A DNA stretch of 62,501 bases from Nitrosovibrio sp. Nv4 (GTDB lineage Bacteria > Pseudomonadota > Gammaproteobacteria > Burkholderiales > SG8-39): assembly GCA_945906765.1 (NCBI GenBank), contig CAMDRF010000004.1:1-62501 (forward strand), written 5' to 3'. This document shows, piece by piece, positions 23,251-30,427 of this stretch (its first letter is position 1; every line of letters starts with the position of its first letter). The notes under the pieces are model-generated. The model had not been told where the DNA came from. It was given only the letters and a program-made list of their open reading frames with translations, and did no database searches. A program made the translations under genes and the position numbers.

Positions 23251-23739
23251 TCAACGCTTGCGGATCTGGAACTGGTATTCGCCGGGCGCGCTTTCCCGCG
23301 CATCGGCAAGTTCCAGGCCGGTCGCCTTCACCCAGCTGCGCACGTCCGCCCTGATGCCCGGGCAGTCGCTGATGAGTTGCAGCACTTCACCCTTGCCCAT
23401 GCCGTTCAACAGCTTCTTCGCCTCGACGATGGGGCCCGGGCAGGTGGCGCCGCGCACATCGAGCACGGCATTGGGAGAGACGCGCCGCGCCTTGCCCTTG
23501 CGGATGTAATACCCGGTTGCGCCTCGCGCCAGTTTCCTGGTTTTCACGATCTCGACGTCGGCATACTTGGGCCAGGAATAGAGGTCGTCCCTGGTAGAGG
23601 GACAATCGGAAACCAGCAACATCACTTCGCCCGCAAGCAGATCGTCGAGCACTCGCTTGGCGCCCAGCATCGGCCCCGGGCAGGCGGAGCCCTTCATGTC
23701 GAGGGTGACGTGCGGTTTTGGAGAGGTTGCCTTGACCAT
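23251..23739 (-). CDS. Tandem TusA-domain protein
   Basis: A 162-aa protein made of two TusA domains in a row. The first has MKGSACPGPMLGAKRVLDD and the second VRGATCPGPIVEAKKLLNG, so both keep the CPGP active-site cysteine. Each domain has a further cysteine in SDCPSTRDD / SDCPGIRAD. The ATG at 23739 is preferred; a GTG at 23763 is in frame. With the DsrC-like gene 30 bases downstream it forms a sulfur-carrier pair. Tandem TusA proteins could hand sulfur between two sites of one polypeptide (inference). Confidence 0.85.
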   Translation of the reverse strand: MVKATSPKPHVTLDMKGSACPGPMLGAKRVLDDLLAGEVMLLVSDCPSTRDDLYSWPKYADVEIVKTRKLARGATGYYIRKGKARRVSPNAVLDVRGATCPGPIVEAKKLLNGMGKGEVLQLISDCPGIRADVRSWVKATGLELADARESAPGEYQFQIRKR

Positions 23740-23773
23740 AGCGGCGCGCGAGCCATGCAGCACTAGAACGGGT

Positions 23774-23784
23774 GAGTATATACC
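23774..23784. promoter_or_regulatory. GAGTATATACC motif upstream of the tandem-TusA gene
   Basis: GAGTATATACC, with a GTATATAC core palindrome, lies 35 bases upstream of the tandem-TusA ATG. It resembles GAGTATATGC in the dsrE2 promoter (22186-22195). It might be another site of the CsoR-family regulator or simply a -10-like element. Weak evidence. Confidence 0.25.
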
Positions 23785-23835
23785 GCTGGGACAATGCGTT
23801 GCCGTTTGCGCGGGAGGTCGCCATGGAAGTCTTGC

Positions 23836-24420
23836 TCAGCGGGGCGCGGTATCAACCGTCTGTTCGACCAGTTTCTTGATAACGCGCGCCATTTCCGGTG
23901 CCTCGATGTCCATCATCTGCTCGACCACCCACTTGTTGTCACCGCTCGCCATGGCATCGGACACCCTGGTGGCGAAATAGCGCAGGCAGGCAAAGCCAGG
24001 CTCTCCGTCGGGGCACTCGAAGCCGGCGTACTCCGCGAAGCGGGTGTTGAGCAGCTCGATGAATGGTTTGCGGTATTCCCCCGGTCCGAACAGATCCAGC
24101 TGGTTGTTTTCCATGGTCGCCGCCAGGTGGCCCGCCAGCTCGCCGATGAGCGTGGCGCGGTCGGCCTCGCCCAGCTTGCCGTACACCGCGCGGTCTACGA
24201 GTTGAACGAGAAAAGCAATGAACTCGGTGAGCACACCGGTCACCAGCCGGTCCGAGCCGAAGCGAAAGCCCTCTTTCTCCATGTGCTTGAAGATCTCGAG
24301 CGAGATCTTCCAGACGTTCGCGCCGATCACGCCCGCTCGCTCGGCGAGCGTGCGCGCGCGTTTGTTGCGCCAGCGGGTTTTGGCGAGCGCCAGCGTAGGG
24401 CGGCTGCTGATGATGGCCAT
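23836..24420 (-). CDS. Unknown 194-aa helical protein in the tus region
   Basis: Predicted all-helical cytoplasmic protein, no signal peptide or membrane span. It starts MAIISSRPTLALAKTRWRNK, has IFKHMEKEGFRFGSDRLVTG, and near the end carries two cysteines in AGFECPDGEPGFACLRYF, then DNKWVVEQMMDIEAPEMARV. I do not recognise the family. The two closely spaced Cys could be redox active or bind sulfur. It is the first gene of a probable minus operon with the tandem-TusA and DsrC-like genes (97-base gap) and is divergent from the Sel1 gene. Confidence 0.8.
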   Translation of the reverse strand: MAIISSRPTLALAKTRWRNKRARTLAERAGVIGANVWKISLEIFKHMEKEGFRFGSDRLVTGVLTEFIAFLVQLVDRAVYGKLGEADRATLIGELAGHLAATMENNQLDLFGPGEYRKPFIELLNTRFAEYAGFECPDGEPGFACLRYFATRVSDAMASGDNKWVVEQMMDIEAPEMARVIKKLVEQTVDTAPR

Positions 24421-24471
24421 GGTTGCCGGTCAATGCACTATATTCGGGAATAATAGACCCGGGAGCGAAGC

Positions 24472-24912
24472 ATGTCTGAACTGAATATGGAGCTCTCGAG
24501 CGGCATCGCCGCCTTCGAGGCCAAGGAGTTCGCGAGGGCGATGCAGCTGCTGGAGCCGCTCGCCGAGCAGGGCGATCCTCAGGCGCAATACCGCGTTGCG
24601 ATCATGGCCCAGGTGGGCCTGGGCATGGTGAAAAACTGCGCGCGCGCGGTCAAATGGATGCGCGCCGCCGCGGAACAGGGTTTTGGTCTCGCGCAGCACG
24701 GCCTGGGCTTCATGTACTTCCAGGGCGAATGCACCAAGGGCGACCCGGCGGAAGCCGCAAGATGGTTCCGGCTGGCCGCTGCGCAGGGCATGGCGGGATC
24801 GCAAGCGACGCTCGCGACGATGTACGAAAAGGGCGTGGGCGTGGAGCGCGACGCGGCCGAGGCCGCCAAATGGCGCGCGCTGGCCGAGAAGGACTCCTGT
24901 GCTTCGCCCTAA
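24472..24912 (+). CDS. Sel1-repeat protein
   Basis: A 146-aa protein built of Sel1-like helical repeats, visible as AMQLLEPLAEQGDPQAQYRVA, AVKWMRAAAEQGFGLAQHGLG, AARWFRLAAAQGMAGSQATLA and AAKWRALAEKDS. No signal peptide, so it is cytoplasmic. Sel1 repeats bind protein partners; no catalytic residues are expected. The 51-base gap to the divergent 194-aa gene must contain promoters for both. Partner unknown. Confidence 0.85.
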   Translation: MSELNMELSSGIAAFEAKEFARAMQLLEPLAEQGDPQAQYRVAIMAQVGLGMVKNCARAVKWMRAAAEQGFGLAQHGLGFMYFQGECTKGDPAEAARWFRLAAAQGMAGSQATLATMYEKGVGVERDAAEAAKWRALAEKDSCASP

Positions 24913-24932
24913 CGCGCGAGTGTGTTCCGCCC

Positions 24933-25130
24933 TTACTTCCTGATCCAGGCCTCGAAGCCGGCGGAGTTTTTCTCCAGGCCGTGCGCGTAGCCGGCTTCAT
25001 AGGCTTCGTTCAGGCGCTGCTCCTCGCGCTTCGGGTTGTGCAAAAATCCGCCGGCCCAGCCGTTGATGTACTCCGGATCGACGCCCTGCTTCTGCATCCG
25101 GTCGACGGTGTCGTAGTAAGGATTGCTCAT
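24933..25130 (-). CDS. Small conserved-looking protein (65 aa)
   Basis: A 65-aa hydrophilic protein (MSNPYYDTVDRMQKQGVDP ... GWAGGFLHNPKREEQRLNEA) ending SAGFEAWIRK. No cysteine or membrane segment. It faces the Sel1 gene tail to tail and starts divergently from the 107-aa gene. I do not recognise it, but it has a clean ATG and biased composition typical of a real gene. Confidence 0.65.
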   Translation of the reverse strand: MSNPYYDTVDRMQKQGVDPEYINGWAGGFLHNPKREEQRLNEAYEAGYAHGLEKNSAGFEAWIRK

Positions 25131-25207
25131 GAGGTGCGCGCTTTCCTGTATTCGAGTCAGCCTATGGTAATGGATGTCCGGGAACGTTCAACCATGCCGG
25201 AAGAGAT

Positions 25208-25531
25208 ATGCGATTCAAGGTGATCGTCGGCGAGCAGGTCTATGCGGTGGAGGTGCCCGACGATCTGCTGCGCGAGGCGGGGGATTTCCACGCCAGGCTG
25301 GACCGCGACATGGACCGCGGCTGGCAGATGAGCCGCGAATTCGTGGCGTGGCCTGACCGGCTGCAACGCTGCCAGATCGTCGCCGACAAACTGCTCACCG
25401 GCATCATGCAGGGCAACGAGTCGACGGCGATGCTGATGGCCGGCTACATCGCGCTGCGCATGCCCGGCGCCATCGGAGTGGACGTTGACGCCTCGGGTGA
25501 GATGCAAAACACCGAGTTGCTCTACGGCTGA
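25208..25531 (+). CDS. Unknown 107-aa protein, first gene of the hydroxylase operon
   Basis: A 107-aa cytoplasmic protein starting MRFKVIVGEQVYAVEVPDD, rich in charged residues, with a helical middle (RCQIVADKLLTGIMQGNEST) and the end DASGEMQNTELLYG. It resembles no family I can name. The ATG at 25208 has GGAAGAG upstream. The next gene starts 3 bases after its stop, so it opens a five-gene operon (25208-27435). Confidence 0.75.
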   Translation: MRFKVIVGEQVYAVEVPDDLLREAGDFHARLDRDMDRGWQMSREFVAWPDRLQRCQIVADKLLTGIMQGNESTAMLMAGYIALRMPGAIGVDVDASGEMQNTELLYG

Positions 25532-25534
25532 GTC

Positions 25535-26128
25535 ATGGCGTTTTCCAGCGCAGCGATTCTCGAAGTCAAACCCCTGAGTTTCATCTATGAGATGGAGCGC
25601 GCGCTGTCGCCCGACGTGTGCCTCGAAACGATCCGGCGCTTCGAGGCCCGCGCCGATCAGCAGCTTGCCGGGCGCATCGGCCAGGCCGGTACGGAGGCCC
25701 CGGAGGTGAAGCGCTCGACCGACCTGCGCATCAGCGGACGGGAGGACTGGCGCGACATCGACCGGACCCTGTCTCGGCAGCTCGTCGACACGTTCAACGA
25801 GTTCGCGCGCGAATTCCCCTTCTTTGCCGCCAACTCCTTCAAGGATATCGGCTACAACCTGCAGCGCACGCTGCCCGGCGAGTATTACCACTGGCACGTG
25901 GATGCCGGTCCGGGGCCGTTCAGCGAGCGTCAACTGGTTGCGATCTGGTACCTTAACGATGTCCCGGGGCCGGGAGGCGAGACCGAGTTTCCGCTGCAAG
26001 AAGTCACGATCCGGCCGGCGCAGGGCAAGCTGATCCTGTTCCCGCCGTTCTGGACCCACGTGCATCGCGGCGTCACACTGGAAAAAGGCGTCAAGTACAT
26101 CGCCACCACATGGATCTGTTTCGCGTAA
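25535..26128 (+). CDS. 2OG-Fe(II) oxygenase, prolyl-4-hydroxylase-like
   Basis: A 197-aa double-stranded beta-helix dioxygenase. The iron triad reads HWHVD (HxD) near residue 115 and the distal His in FWTHVHRGVT. The 2-oxoglutarate-binding Lys is probably the one in KGVKYIATTW. The middle block AIWYLNDVPGPGGETEFPL is typical of P4H-like proteins that hydroxylate prolyl residues in proteins. Second gene of the operon, with a second hydroxylase of another subgroup 12 bases downstream. Target unknown. Confidence 0.85.
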   Translation: MAFSSAAILEVKPLSFIYEMERALSPDVCLETIRRFEARADQQLAGRIGQAGTEAPEVKRSTDLRISGREDWRDIDRTLSRQLVDTFNEFAREFPFFAANSFKDIGYNLQRTLPGEYYHWHVDAGPGPFSERQLVAIWYLNDVPGPGGETEFPLQEVTIRPAQGKLILFPPFWTHVHRGVTLEKGVKYIATTWICFA

Positions 26129-26140
26129 CCCTGAGACCGC

Positions 26141-26815
26141 ATGCTGCTCCTCCTTCCTGCCGCACTTAGAGCCGACGAACTGGCACTCGTGCGCGCCCTG
26201 CTCGCGGCCGCGCGCTTCGTCGATGGGCGGCTTTCGGCGGGCGCCGTCGCGCGGCGCGTCAAGCACAATGAGGAGATGGACCCCGCCGCGCAGGATCTGG
26301 AACGGCTCAACCGCGTGGTCATGGGCGGCCTCGCGCGCCATCCGGTGTATCGGGCCGGCGCCCTGCCCCTGCACGTGGCGGGTCCTCTGTACGCGCGCTA
26401 CCGCCCCGGCATGACCTATGGCGATCACCTCGACGACCCGATCATGGGCGCCGACGGGGTGAAATACCGTTCGGATATCGCGCTGACGGTTTTTCTGAAT
26501 TCGCCGGATGAGTACGATGGCGGCGAGCTGGTGATCCGCAGCGCGGCGGGCGAGCAGGTGGTGAAGCTGGCGGCCGGCGACGCGGTGCTCTATCCGGCCG
26601 GCAACATTCATCACGTGAGCCCGGTTACCCGCGGCGAGCGCCTCGTGGCGGTCACCTGGGTGCAGAGCCTGGTGCGCGACGCGGCGCGGCGCGAGTTGCT
26701 TTACGGCCTGAATGCGGCGCGCGAGAAGCTGCTGCGGGACGCACCCGAGGCGGCGGAAACGGGGCAGGTCAATGCCGCTTACCTGAACCTGATTCGCATG
26801 TGGTCGGACCTTTGA
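26141..26815 (+). CDS. PKHD-type (PiuC/YbiX-like) 2OG-Fe(II) hydroxylase
   Basis: A 224-aa protein of the PKHD-type hydroxylase family. The iron ligands are YGDHLDDPIM (HxD) and the distal His in GNIHHVSPVTRGERLVA, where the Arg binds 2-oxoglutarate. The family's FLNSPDEYDGGELVI block and the C-terminal helical tail with LNLIRMWSDL are both present. PiuC-type genes usually sit near siderophore receptors. Here it follows a P4H-like gene in a sulfur gene region, which is unusual. Substrate unknown. Confidence 0.9.
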   Translation: MLLLLPAALRADELALVRALLAAARFVDGRLSAGAVARRVKHNEEMDPAAQDLERLNRVVMGGLARHPVYRAGALPLHVAGPLYARYRPGMTYGDHLDDPIMGADGVKYRSDIALTVFLNSPDEYDGGELVIRSAAGEQVVKLAAGDAVLYPAGNIHHVSPVTRGERLVAVTWVQSLVRDAARRELLYGLNAAREKLLRDAPEAAETGQVNAAYLNLIRMWSDL

Positions 26816-26825
26816 GGCGGGCGCG

Positions 26826-27116
26826 ATGAGTGATTCGGAAGCATCCATGGAGGCGCGGATCCTGCAGGCGGTGAAGCTGACCCTCGCCAATGTCATCAAG
26901 GACACGGCCACGCCTCACGGCATGCGTCATCCGTTGTCGGACGGCACCATTCAGGATCTGCGCCAGTGCCTTGCACTCATCAGCGCGCGAGAGCGCGAAC
27001 TCGCGCAGGCCGCAGGCAAGGCGGCGGACGAGAAACCACACTACGCCGACGAGCCGGCGCGCGGGGATACGGTGGTCCACTTCTACAGAAAGAAACCCAC
27101 CGGGGAAGAAACATAA
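26826..27116 (+). CDS. Unknown 96-aa protein
   Basis: A 96-aa hydrophilic, mostly helical protein: SMEARILQAVKLTLANVIKD, then DGTIQDLRQCLALISARERE and a charged tail ending RKKPTGEET. One cysteine. No motif I can name. It is 10 bases after the PKHD hydroxylase and 4 bases before the S24-like gene, so it belongs to the same operon. Possibly an adaptor or substrate protein (inference). Confidence 0.75.
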   Translation: MSDSEASMEARILQAVKLTLANVIKDTATPHGMRHPLSDGTIQDLRQCLALISARERELAQAAGKAADEKPHYADEPARGDTVVHFYRKKPTGEET

Positions 27117-27120
27117 AATA

Positions 27121-27435
27121 ATGGCAGATAACAGTTGCGGCGCGCTCGAACCCTATGCCCTGCGCGTGCTGGGCGACAGCATGGAGCCCGAGTTCGCCGA
27201 TGGCTGCGTCGTCATCATCGACCCGGGCTACGCGCCGCGCGACGGTTCCTACGTGGTGGTCGAATTCGCGGGCGACGTCTTTTTCCGTCAGTTGGTATTC
27301 GACGGCGAGCGCCGTTTTTTGAAACCCCTCAATCCGAAGTACGGTGGTTTCGAGCTGACCCCGCCCTACACCGTCCGCGGCGGCGTGGTGCAGCAGAGAG
27401 GCCGGCGCCGCTCGCAGCACAGACACTACGATTAA
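27121..27435 (+). CDS. Stand-alone S24/LexA-fold protein with catalytic Lys replaced
   Basis: A 104-aa protein covering only the LexA/UmuD-type peptidase domain (S24). The nucleophile motif LGDSMEPEFADGC (Ser20) and the strand pair PRDGSYVVVEFAGDVFFRQL are clear. At the position of the general-base Lys (VxVKRL in LexA) this protein has Arg56 in FFRQL. There is no DNA-binding domain before it and no Ala-Gly cleavage site. It is therefore probably catalytically inactive or altered, and may act as a binding or dimerisation domain. Last gene of the + operon; its stop is 6 bases from the convergent DsrC-like gene. Confidence 0.8.
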   Translation: MADNSCGALEPYALRVLGDSMEPEFADGCVVIIDPGYAPRDGSYVVVEFAGDVFFRQLVFDGERRFLKPLNPKYGGFELTPPYTVRGGVVQQRGRRRSQHRHYD

Positions 27436-27441
27436 GCGGCG

Positions 27442-27783
27442 TCAGTACCCGCCCTTGCGCAGGCTCTCGGGCAGCCCGGCGATCTTGCCCGCCTGCTTGG
27501 AGGGGTTGCCGGGGTAAAGATCGAACAGGGTCTTGTTGTCCACCTTGCGGCCTGGCCATTTTTCCTGTATTGCCTTGAGGATCGCGCGGTTGTTCGGTTG
27601 TTCGCCGTTGTGGTTGACATAGGCATCGCGCAGGTACTCGATCACGTCCCAGTGGTCCTGCGTAAGGGTGATCCCCTCGGCGGTCGCGATTACCTCAGCG
27701 ACGGCCCTGTCCCAATCGTCCAGCGATTCCAGAAAGCCGTTCTCCGTCGTCGCAATCTGCTTGCCATTCACTTCGTACGCCAT
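27442..27783 (-). CDS. DsrC/TusE-family protein without any cysteine
   Basis: A 113-aa DsrC-family protein: MAYEVNGKQIATTENGFLES, LTQDHWDVIEYLRDAYVNH, and the arm GNPSKQAGKIAGLPESLRKGGY. Both arm cysteines of DsrC are glycines and there is no cysteine anywhere, matching the cysteine-free regulatory members of the family (sometimes called RspA) rather than a sulfur carrier. It is the last gene of the TauD-TPR-Cas6-like operon, 17 bases after the Cas6-like stop. A binding or regulatory role is likely; persulfide transfer is excluded. Confidence 0.85.
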   Translation of the reverse strand: MAYEVNGKQIATTENGFLESLDDWDRAVAEVIATAEGITLTQDHWDVIEYLRDAYVNHNGEQPNNRAILKAIQEKWPGRKVDNKTLFDLYPGNPSKQAGKIAGLPESLRKGGY

Positions 27784-27800
27784 GATCTCCTCCGCTGTGC

Positions 27801-28469
27801 TCAGTCCAACCTGGTGCGCAGGTCGGCGATGTCTTTGTGGGGAATAAAGAGGCCGCAGCCGAGCATGCGCCCGGCGCCCAGGCCGTGCTGTTGCAGCGCG
27901 AGCGCGTGCTCAGGTGTGAGGCCCGCCAACATCAGGCTGCGGGTCTGGTAGCTGCGCGCCGGGGTTGCGACCCGAGTCACGCGGCCGCACAACATCCTGT
28001 CAGCGTTGATACCGAGCGCGCCAAGCTCGTCGGCCGCGGCGGCCAGAAACGCGGCCTCATCGTCCACGGCTTCACTGTTCGTGTCCGCGAGCACCACGCA
28101 GCGCGAAAACAGGGTCGTGATGCGCGACAGCGGTCGCACGGCGAGCCTGTCCAGGCGCAGCGGGCAACCAGCGACCTCCAGGGTGCGGCCGAGCAGGGCG
28201 CAGGCGTTGTCCAGGCGGTGCCGGGGCAGGCGCAGTGCGAGCTTGGCACGACGCGAAAGTTGCAGCATCGCGTCCGCACCCTCGGGCCGCATCCAGCCGC
28301 TTGCCGAAGCCGCGCCGTAGACGGTATGCAGGCCGGCGCCGGGCTCCTCGGCAAACCAGGGCAGCGCGCCCTGGATCGCCTGCGACAGCGCGTAGGCATG
28401 ATCGACCGGCAGGCTGCGGCAGGAGATGGCGAACACCGCGTCCACGATATCGGCGAGAGCATCCTGCAT
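27801..28469 (-). CDS. Cas6/Cmx6-like protein (RAMP fold), no CRISPR nearby
   Basis: A 222-aa protein that I match to the Cas6/Cmx6 (type I-MYXAN) family of CRISPR RNA endonucleases. Family blocks in order are SLPVDHAYALSQAIQ (His24 at the position of a catalytic His), GALPWFAEEPGAGLHTVYGA, RRAKLALRLPRHRL, AVRPLSRITTLFSR, FLAAAADELGALGI, MLAGLTPEHALALQQHGLG and the C-terminal glycine-rich RNA-binding loop GAGRMLGCGLFIPHK. ATG at 28469, 1 base after the previous stop. No CRISPR repeats or other cas genes are visible in the window. It probably binds or cuts another structured RNA (inference). Identification is from remembered motifs. Confidence 0.75.
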   Translation of the reverse strand: MQDALADIVDAVFAISCRSLPVDHAYALSQAIQGALPWFAEEPGAGLHTVYGAASASGWMRPEGADAMLQLSRRAKLALRLPRHRLDNACALLGRTLEVAGCPLRLDRLAVRPLSRITTLFSRCVVLADTNSEAVDDEAAFLAAAADELGALGINADRMLCGRVTRVATPARSYQTRSLMLAGLTPEHALALQQHGLGAGRMLGCGLFIPHKDIADLRTRLD

Positions 28470-28470
28470 T

Positions 28471-29193
28471 TCAATCCACGGGCAACGCGGCCTGCAGGGC
28501 CTCGCGGTCGAACCACCAGTCGTCCTGCACCAGCACATCGACGACGTTGCGCAGGCGCGGCAGGAACAGCGCCGGATCGCTGAGTTCCATGTCCTCGATC
28601 CACTTGTTGAAGTTCTGCTGCCCGTCGACGCCGCTGTGCCGGCGCGCGACCGTGGCGAGCACCTGGTTGGCGTAGAGCAGCAGATGATCGCGCTGCGGTT
28701 CCCTGGCGCGCATATCCACCAGGTAGTACGCCGTGACCGCGGCCACCGCCGCGCCGTCGGCGTCGGGCGGCGTCTCCTCGACCACGCGCTGCAGGAGCGC
28801 GACGCTCAGCTCCGGATCGATCGGGTAGGTCACGGCGAGCCAGATGCCGTGGCCGAGCGCGGCGAGCGATTGCGGCTGGTCGGAAAGGAACAGAATGTCG
28901 CAACACTGCGCCGCGCCCTCCCAGGCCTGTTCGGCCATGTACAGGTCGAAGGCTTCGCGCGCGGCGGCCCAGGCTTCGGCATGCTTTTCGAGCCGTACCA
29001 GCGCGCGGCCCAACTGCAGCAGCAGGTCGGCGCGCCGCAGCGTTTCCGCGCCGGCGGAGAGCTCCGCGAGCTGGCCGCGCAGATCCTCCACCAGGCGCTT
29101 GAGCATGCCGGTGGACTCCTTCGCGTCCTCGCTGTTGTCGGCGTTGCCGACGGCCGGATCTTCCTTGATGTACTTGAGAGGGATATGCTTCAT
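28471..29193 (-). CDS. Unknown 240-aa helical-repeat (TPR-like) protein
   Basis: The ATG at 29193 overlaps the TauD-like stop (ATGA). The product begins MKHIPLKYIKEDP and has a helical-repeat look, for example DLLLQLGRALVRLEKHAEAW and YMAEQAWEGAAQCCDILFLS, and later LYANQVLATVARRHSG. The C-terminal part is acidic and aromatic (DVLVQDDWWFDREAL). No signal peptide. TPR-like repeats suggest a protein-binding scaffold. I cannot assign a family. Its tight coupling to both neighbours suggests it acts with the dioxygenase and the Cas6-like protein. Confidence 0.78.
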   Translation of the reverse strand: MKHIPLKYIKEDPAVGNADNSEDAKESTGMLKRLVEDLRGQLAELSAGAETLRRADLLLQLGRALVRLEKHAEAWAAAREAFDLYMAEQAWEGAAQCCDILFLSDQPQSLAALGHGIWLAVTYPIDPELSVALLQRVVEETPPDADGAAVAAVTAYYLVDMRAREPQRDHLLLYANQVLATVARRHSGVDGQQNFNKWIEDMELSDPALFLPRLRNVVDVLVQDDWWFDREALQAALPVD

Positions 29194-30116
29194 TCGGGTC
29201 TTGCGCCGTTTATGCGGCCGGAGTATCGGGCGCGGTATACCAGCCTGCCCGGGCCGGACGCCCGGTAATCGCTGAAAGCAGTACGGTCGTGCAGCACGTT
29301 GTTGCACACCAGCCCCTGGCCACCGGCAAGACGCAGGGAAAACACGTACCGGGAGCCTGCGGGCGAATCCGCATCGAGAATCCCATTGAGAAACGCCACC
29401 GCGGCGCGCGTGGTTTCGCCGGATTGCCATTCGACGCTGCGCGTGCGCGCGGTGTAACGCATGTGCAGCGTGCCGGCGTCGGTGGAGAACACCGGACCGG
29501 ACTGGGCGGGCCGGATCACGGTTCCCTGCTCAGTATTGGCGGGAATGGTCATCGCATCCGGCGCCGAGAGCGCCTTGACGTATTCCGGGTCTGCGTCGCG
29601 CAGCAAAAGGTAGGCGATCTCGTGATCGAGCAGGCGGTTTGCGCCGCCTGTGGCGGCGGGCCGCACGCAGTGCAGGATGAAGGCGCCGATGCGCTGTTGC
29701 GGGGCATTGTAGTAGCCATCGGTATGCCATCGCAGGCGCTGGTTCGAGTAAGGAATGTAGCCAAGGCCCGATTTTCCCGGCGTCACCTCGAGCGAGCTGA
29801 CGCCGTCTTCGTCCGCGAGCGGATTGGCATGCAAGCGTCCAAGGCCCAACTGCAGGCCCAGGCAGCCAGCGATGTTCTTGTCGGCGACGCCGGCAAGGGG
29901 GCATGCATAGACGGCCATATTCGCCATGCCGCACACGCGACGGAGTTCTTCCGCCTCGCTGTCGCTCAGTTTGCGCGGATCGCGCACTTCCACGATCAGG
30001 TCCTCGGCGCGGCGCGGATAGCGCGCGAGTTTTCGCTCGCGCCAGCGCAGGTAGGCATGCGAGTGCTCTGGCGCAAACGGGTCTTCGGCGGCGTCTGGAA
30101 GGAAGGCGACGTTCAA
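29190..30116 (-). CDS. TauD/gamma-butyrobetaine-type 2OG-Fe(II) dioxygenase
   Basis: A 308-aa TauD/TfdA-superfamily dioxygenase. The iron ligands are in LRWHTDGYY (HxD) and the distal LHDRTAFSD, with the 2-oxoglutarate Arg in RLVYRARYSG. The region LEVTPGKSGLGYIPYSNQ precedes the HxD as in the TauD group. I chose the TTG at 30116, where protein-like sequence begins (NVAFLPDAAEDPFAP); an in-frame ATG at 30245 adds 43 unconvincing residues. First clear gene of the minus operon divergent from dsrA. TauD releases sulfite from taurine, but the substrate here is unknown and could be a protein or RNA. Confidence 0.85.
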   Translation of the reverse strand: MNVAFLPDAAEDPFAPEHSHAYLRWRERKLARYPRRAEDLIVEVRDPRKLSDSEAEELRRVCGMANMAVYACPLAGVADKNIAGCLGLQLGLGRLHANPLADEDGVSSLEVTPGKSGLGYIPYSNQRLRWHTDGYYNAPQQRIGAFILHCVRPAATGGANRLLDHEIAYLLLRDADPEYVKALSAPDAMTIPANTEQGTVIRPAQSGPVFSTDAGTLHMRYTARTRSVEWQSGETTRAAVAFLNGILDADSPAGSRYVFSLRLAGGQGLVCNNVLHDRTAFSDYRASGPGRLVYRARYSGRINGARPE

Positions 30117-30427
30117 GGCAGCACGTGCGGGGCCGAGTCGGGGTCGGGGAACACAACGTACCGCATAGTTGGCAGCAGCAAAATGCCGCAGCGCGGTACC
30201 GCGAGCGCCTCGAACAGGCGCGGACCGGCGCCCCTGCCGGTGCAATCTGTTGAAACAACGCTTGTTTTAGTGCCCCCGGGGCGGCGCGTCTATCCCTTAA
30301 GTGGGGGGTCCGCGCCGACCCGAGTATCCCCAAAGATCCCGCAGATCCCCGAGGCGGCATAAGGGGGCAACGTTACACTTTTGCGCACCGTTCTGGCCCG
30401 ATCCTGTACTGCCTGGAGGAGGAATCC
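30117..30427. promoter_or_regulatory. Divergent intergenic region TauD operon / dsrA
   Basis: 311 bases between the TauD-like TTG and dsrA. The promoter of the whole dsr operon must lie here, most likely in the part nearest dsrA. dsrA has a strong GGAGGAGG ribosome site 6 bases before its ATG. On the minus strand a short frame ends TTGA at 30113, overlapping the TauD start, with protein-like codons (PRLFEALAVPRCGILLLP) but no ordinary start codon; it could be a leader peptide or a relic. I see no clear -35/-10 or strong hairpin. Confidence 0.4.

Noticed and set aside
27801-28469. A CRISPR array near the Cas6-like gene
   Set aside because: I looked for regularly spaced repeats of 25-40 bases on both sides and across the window and saw none; a repeat-finder run would settle it.
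30113-30290. Small gene upstream of the TauD-like gene
   Set aside because: Codons look protein-like and the frame ends TTGA at the TauD start, but there is no ATG, GTG or usable TTG after the upstream TAG, so I kept it only as a note.
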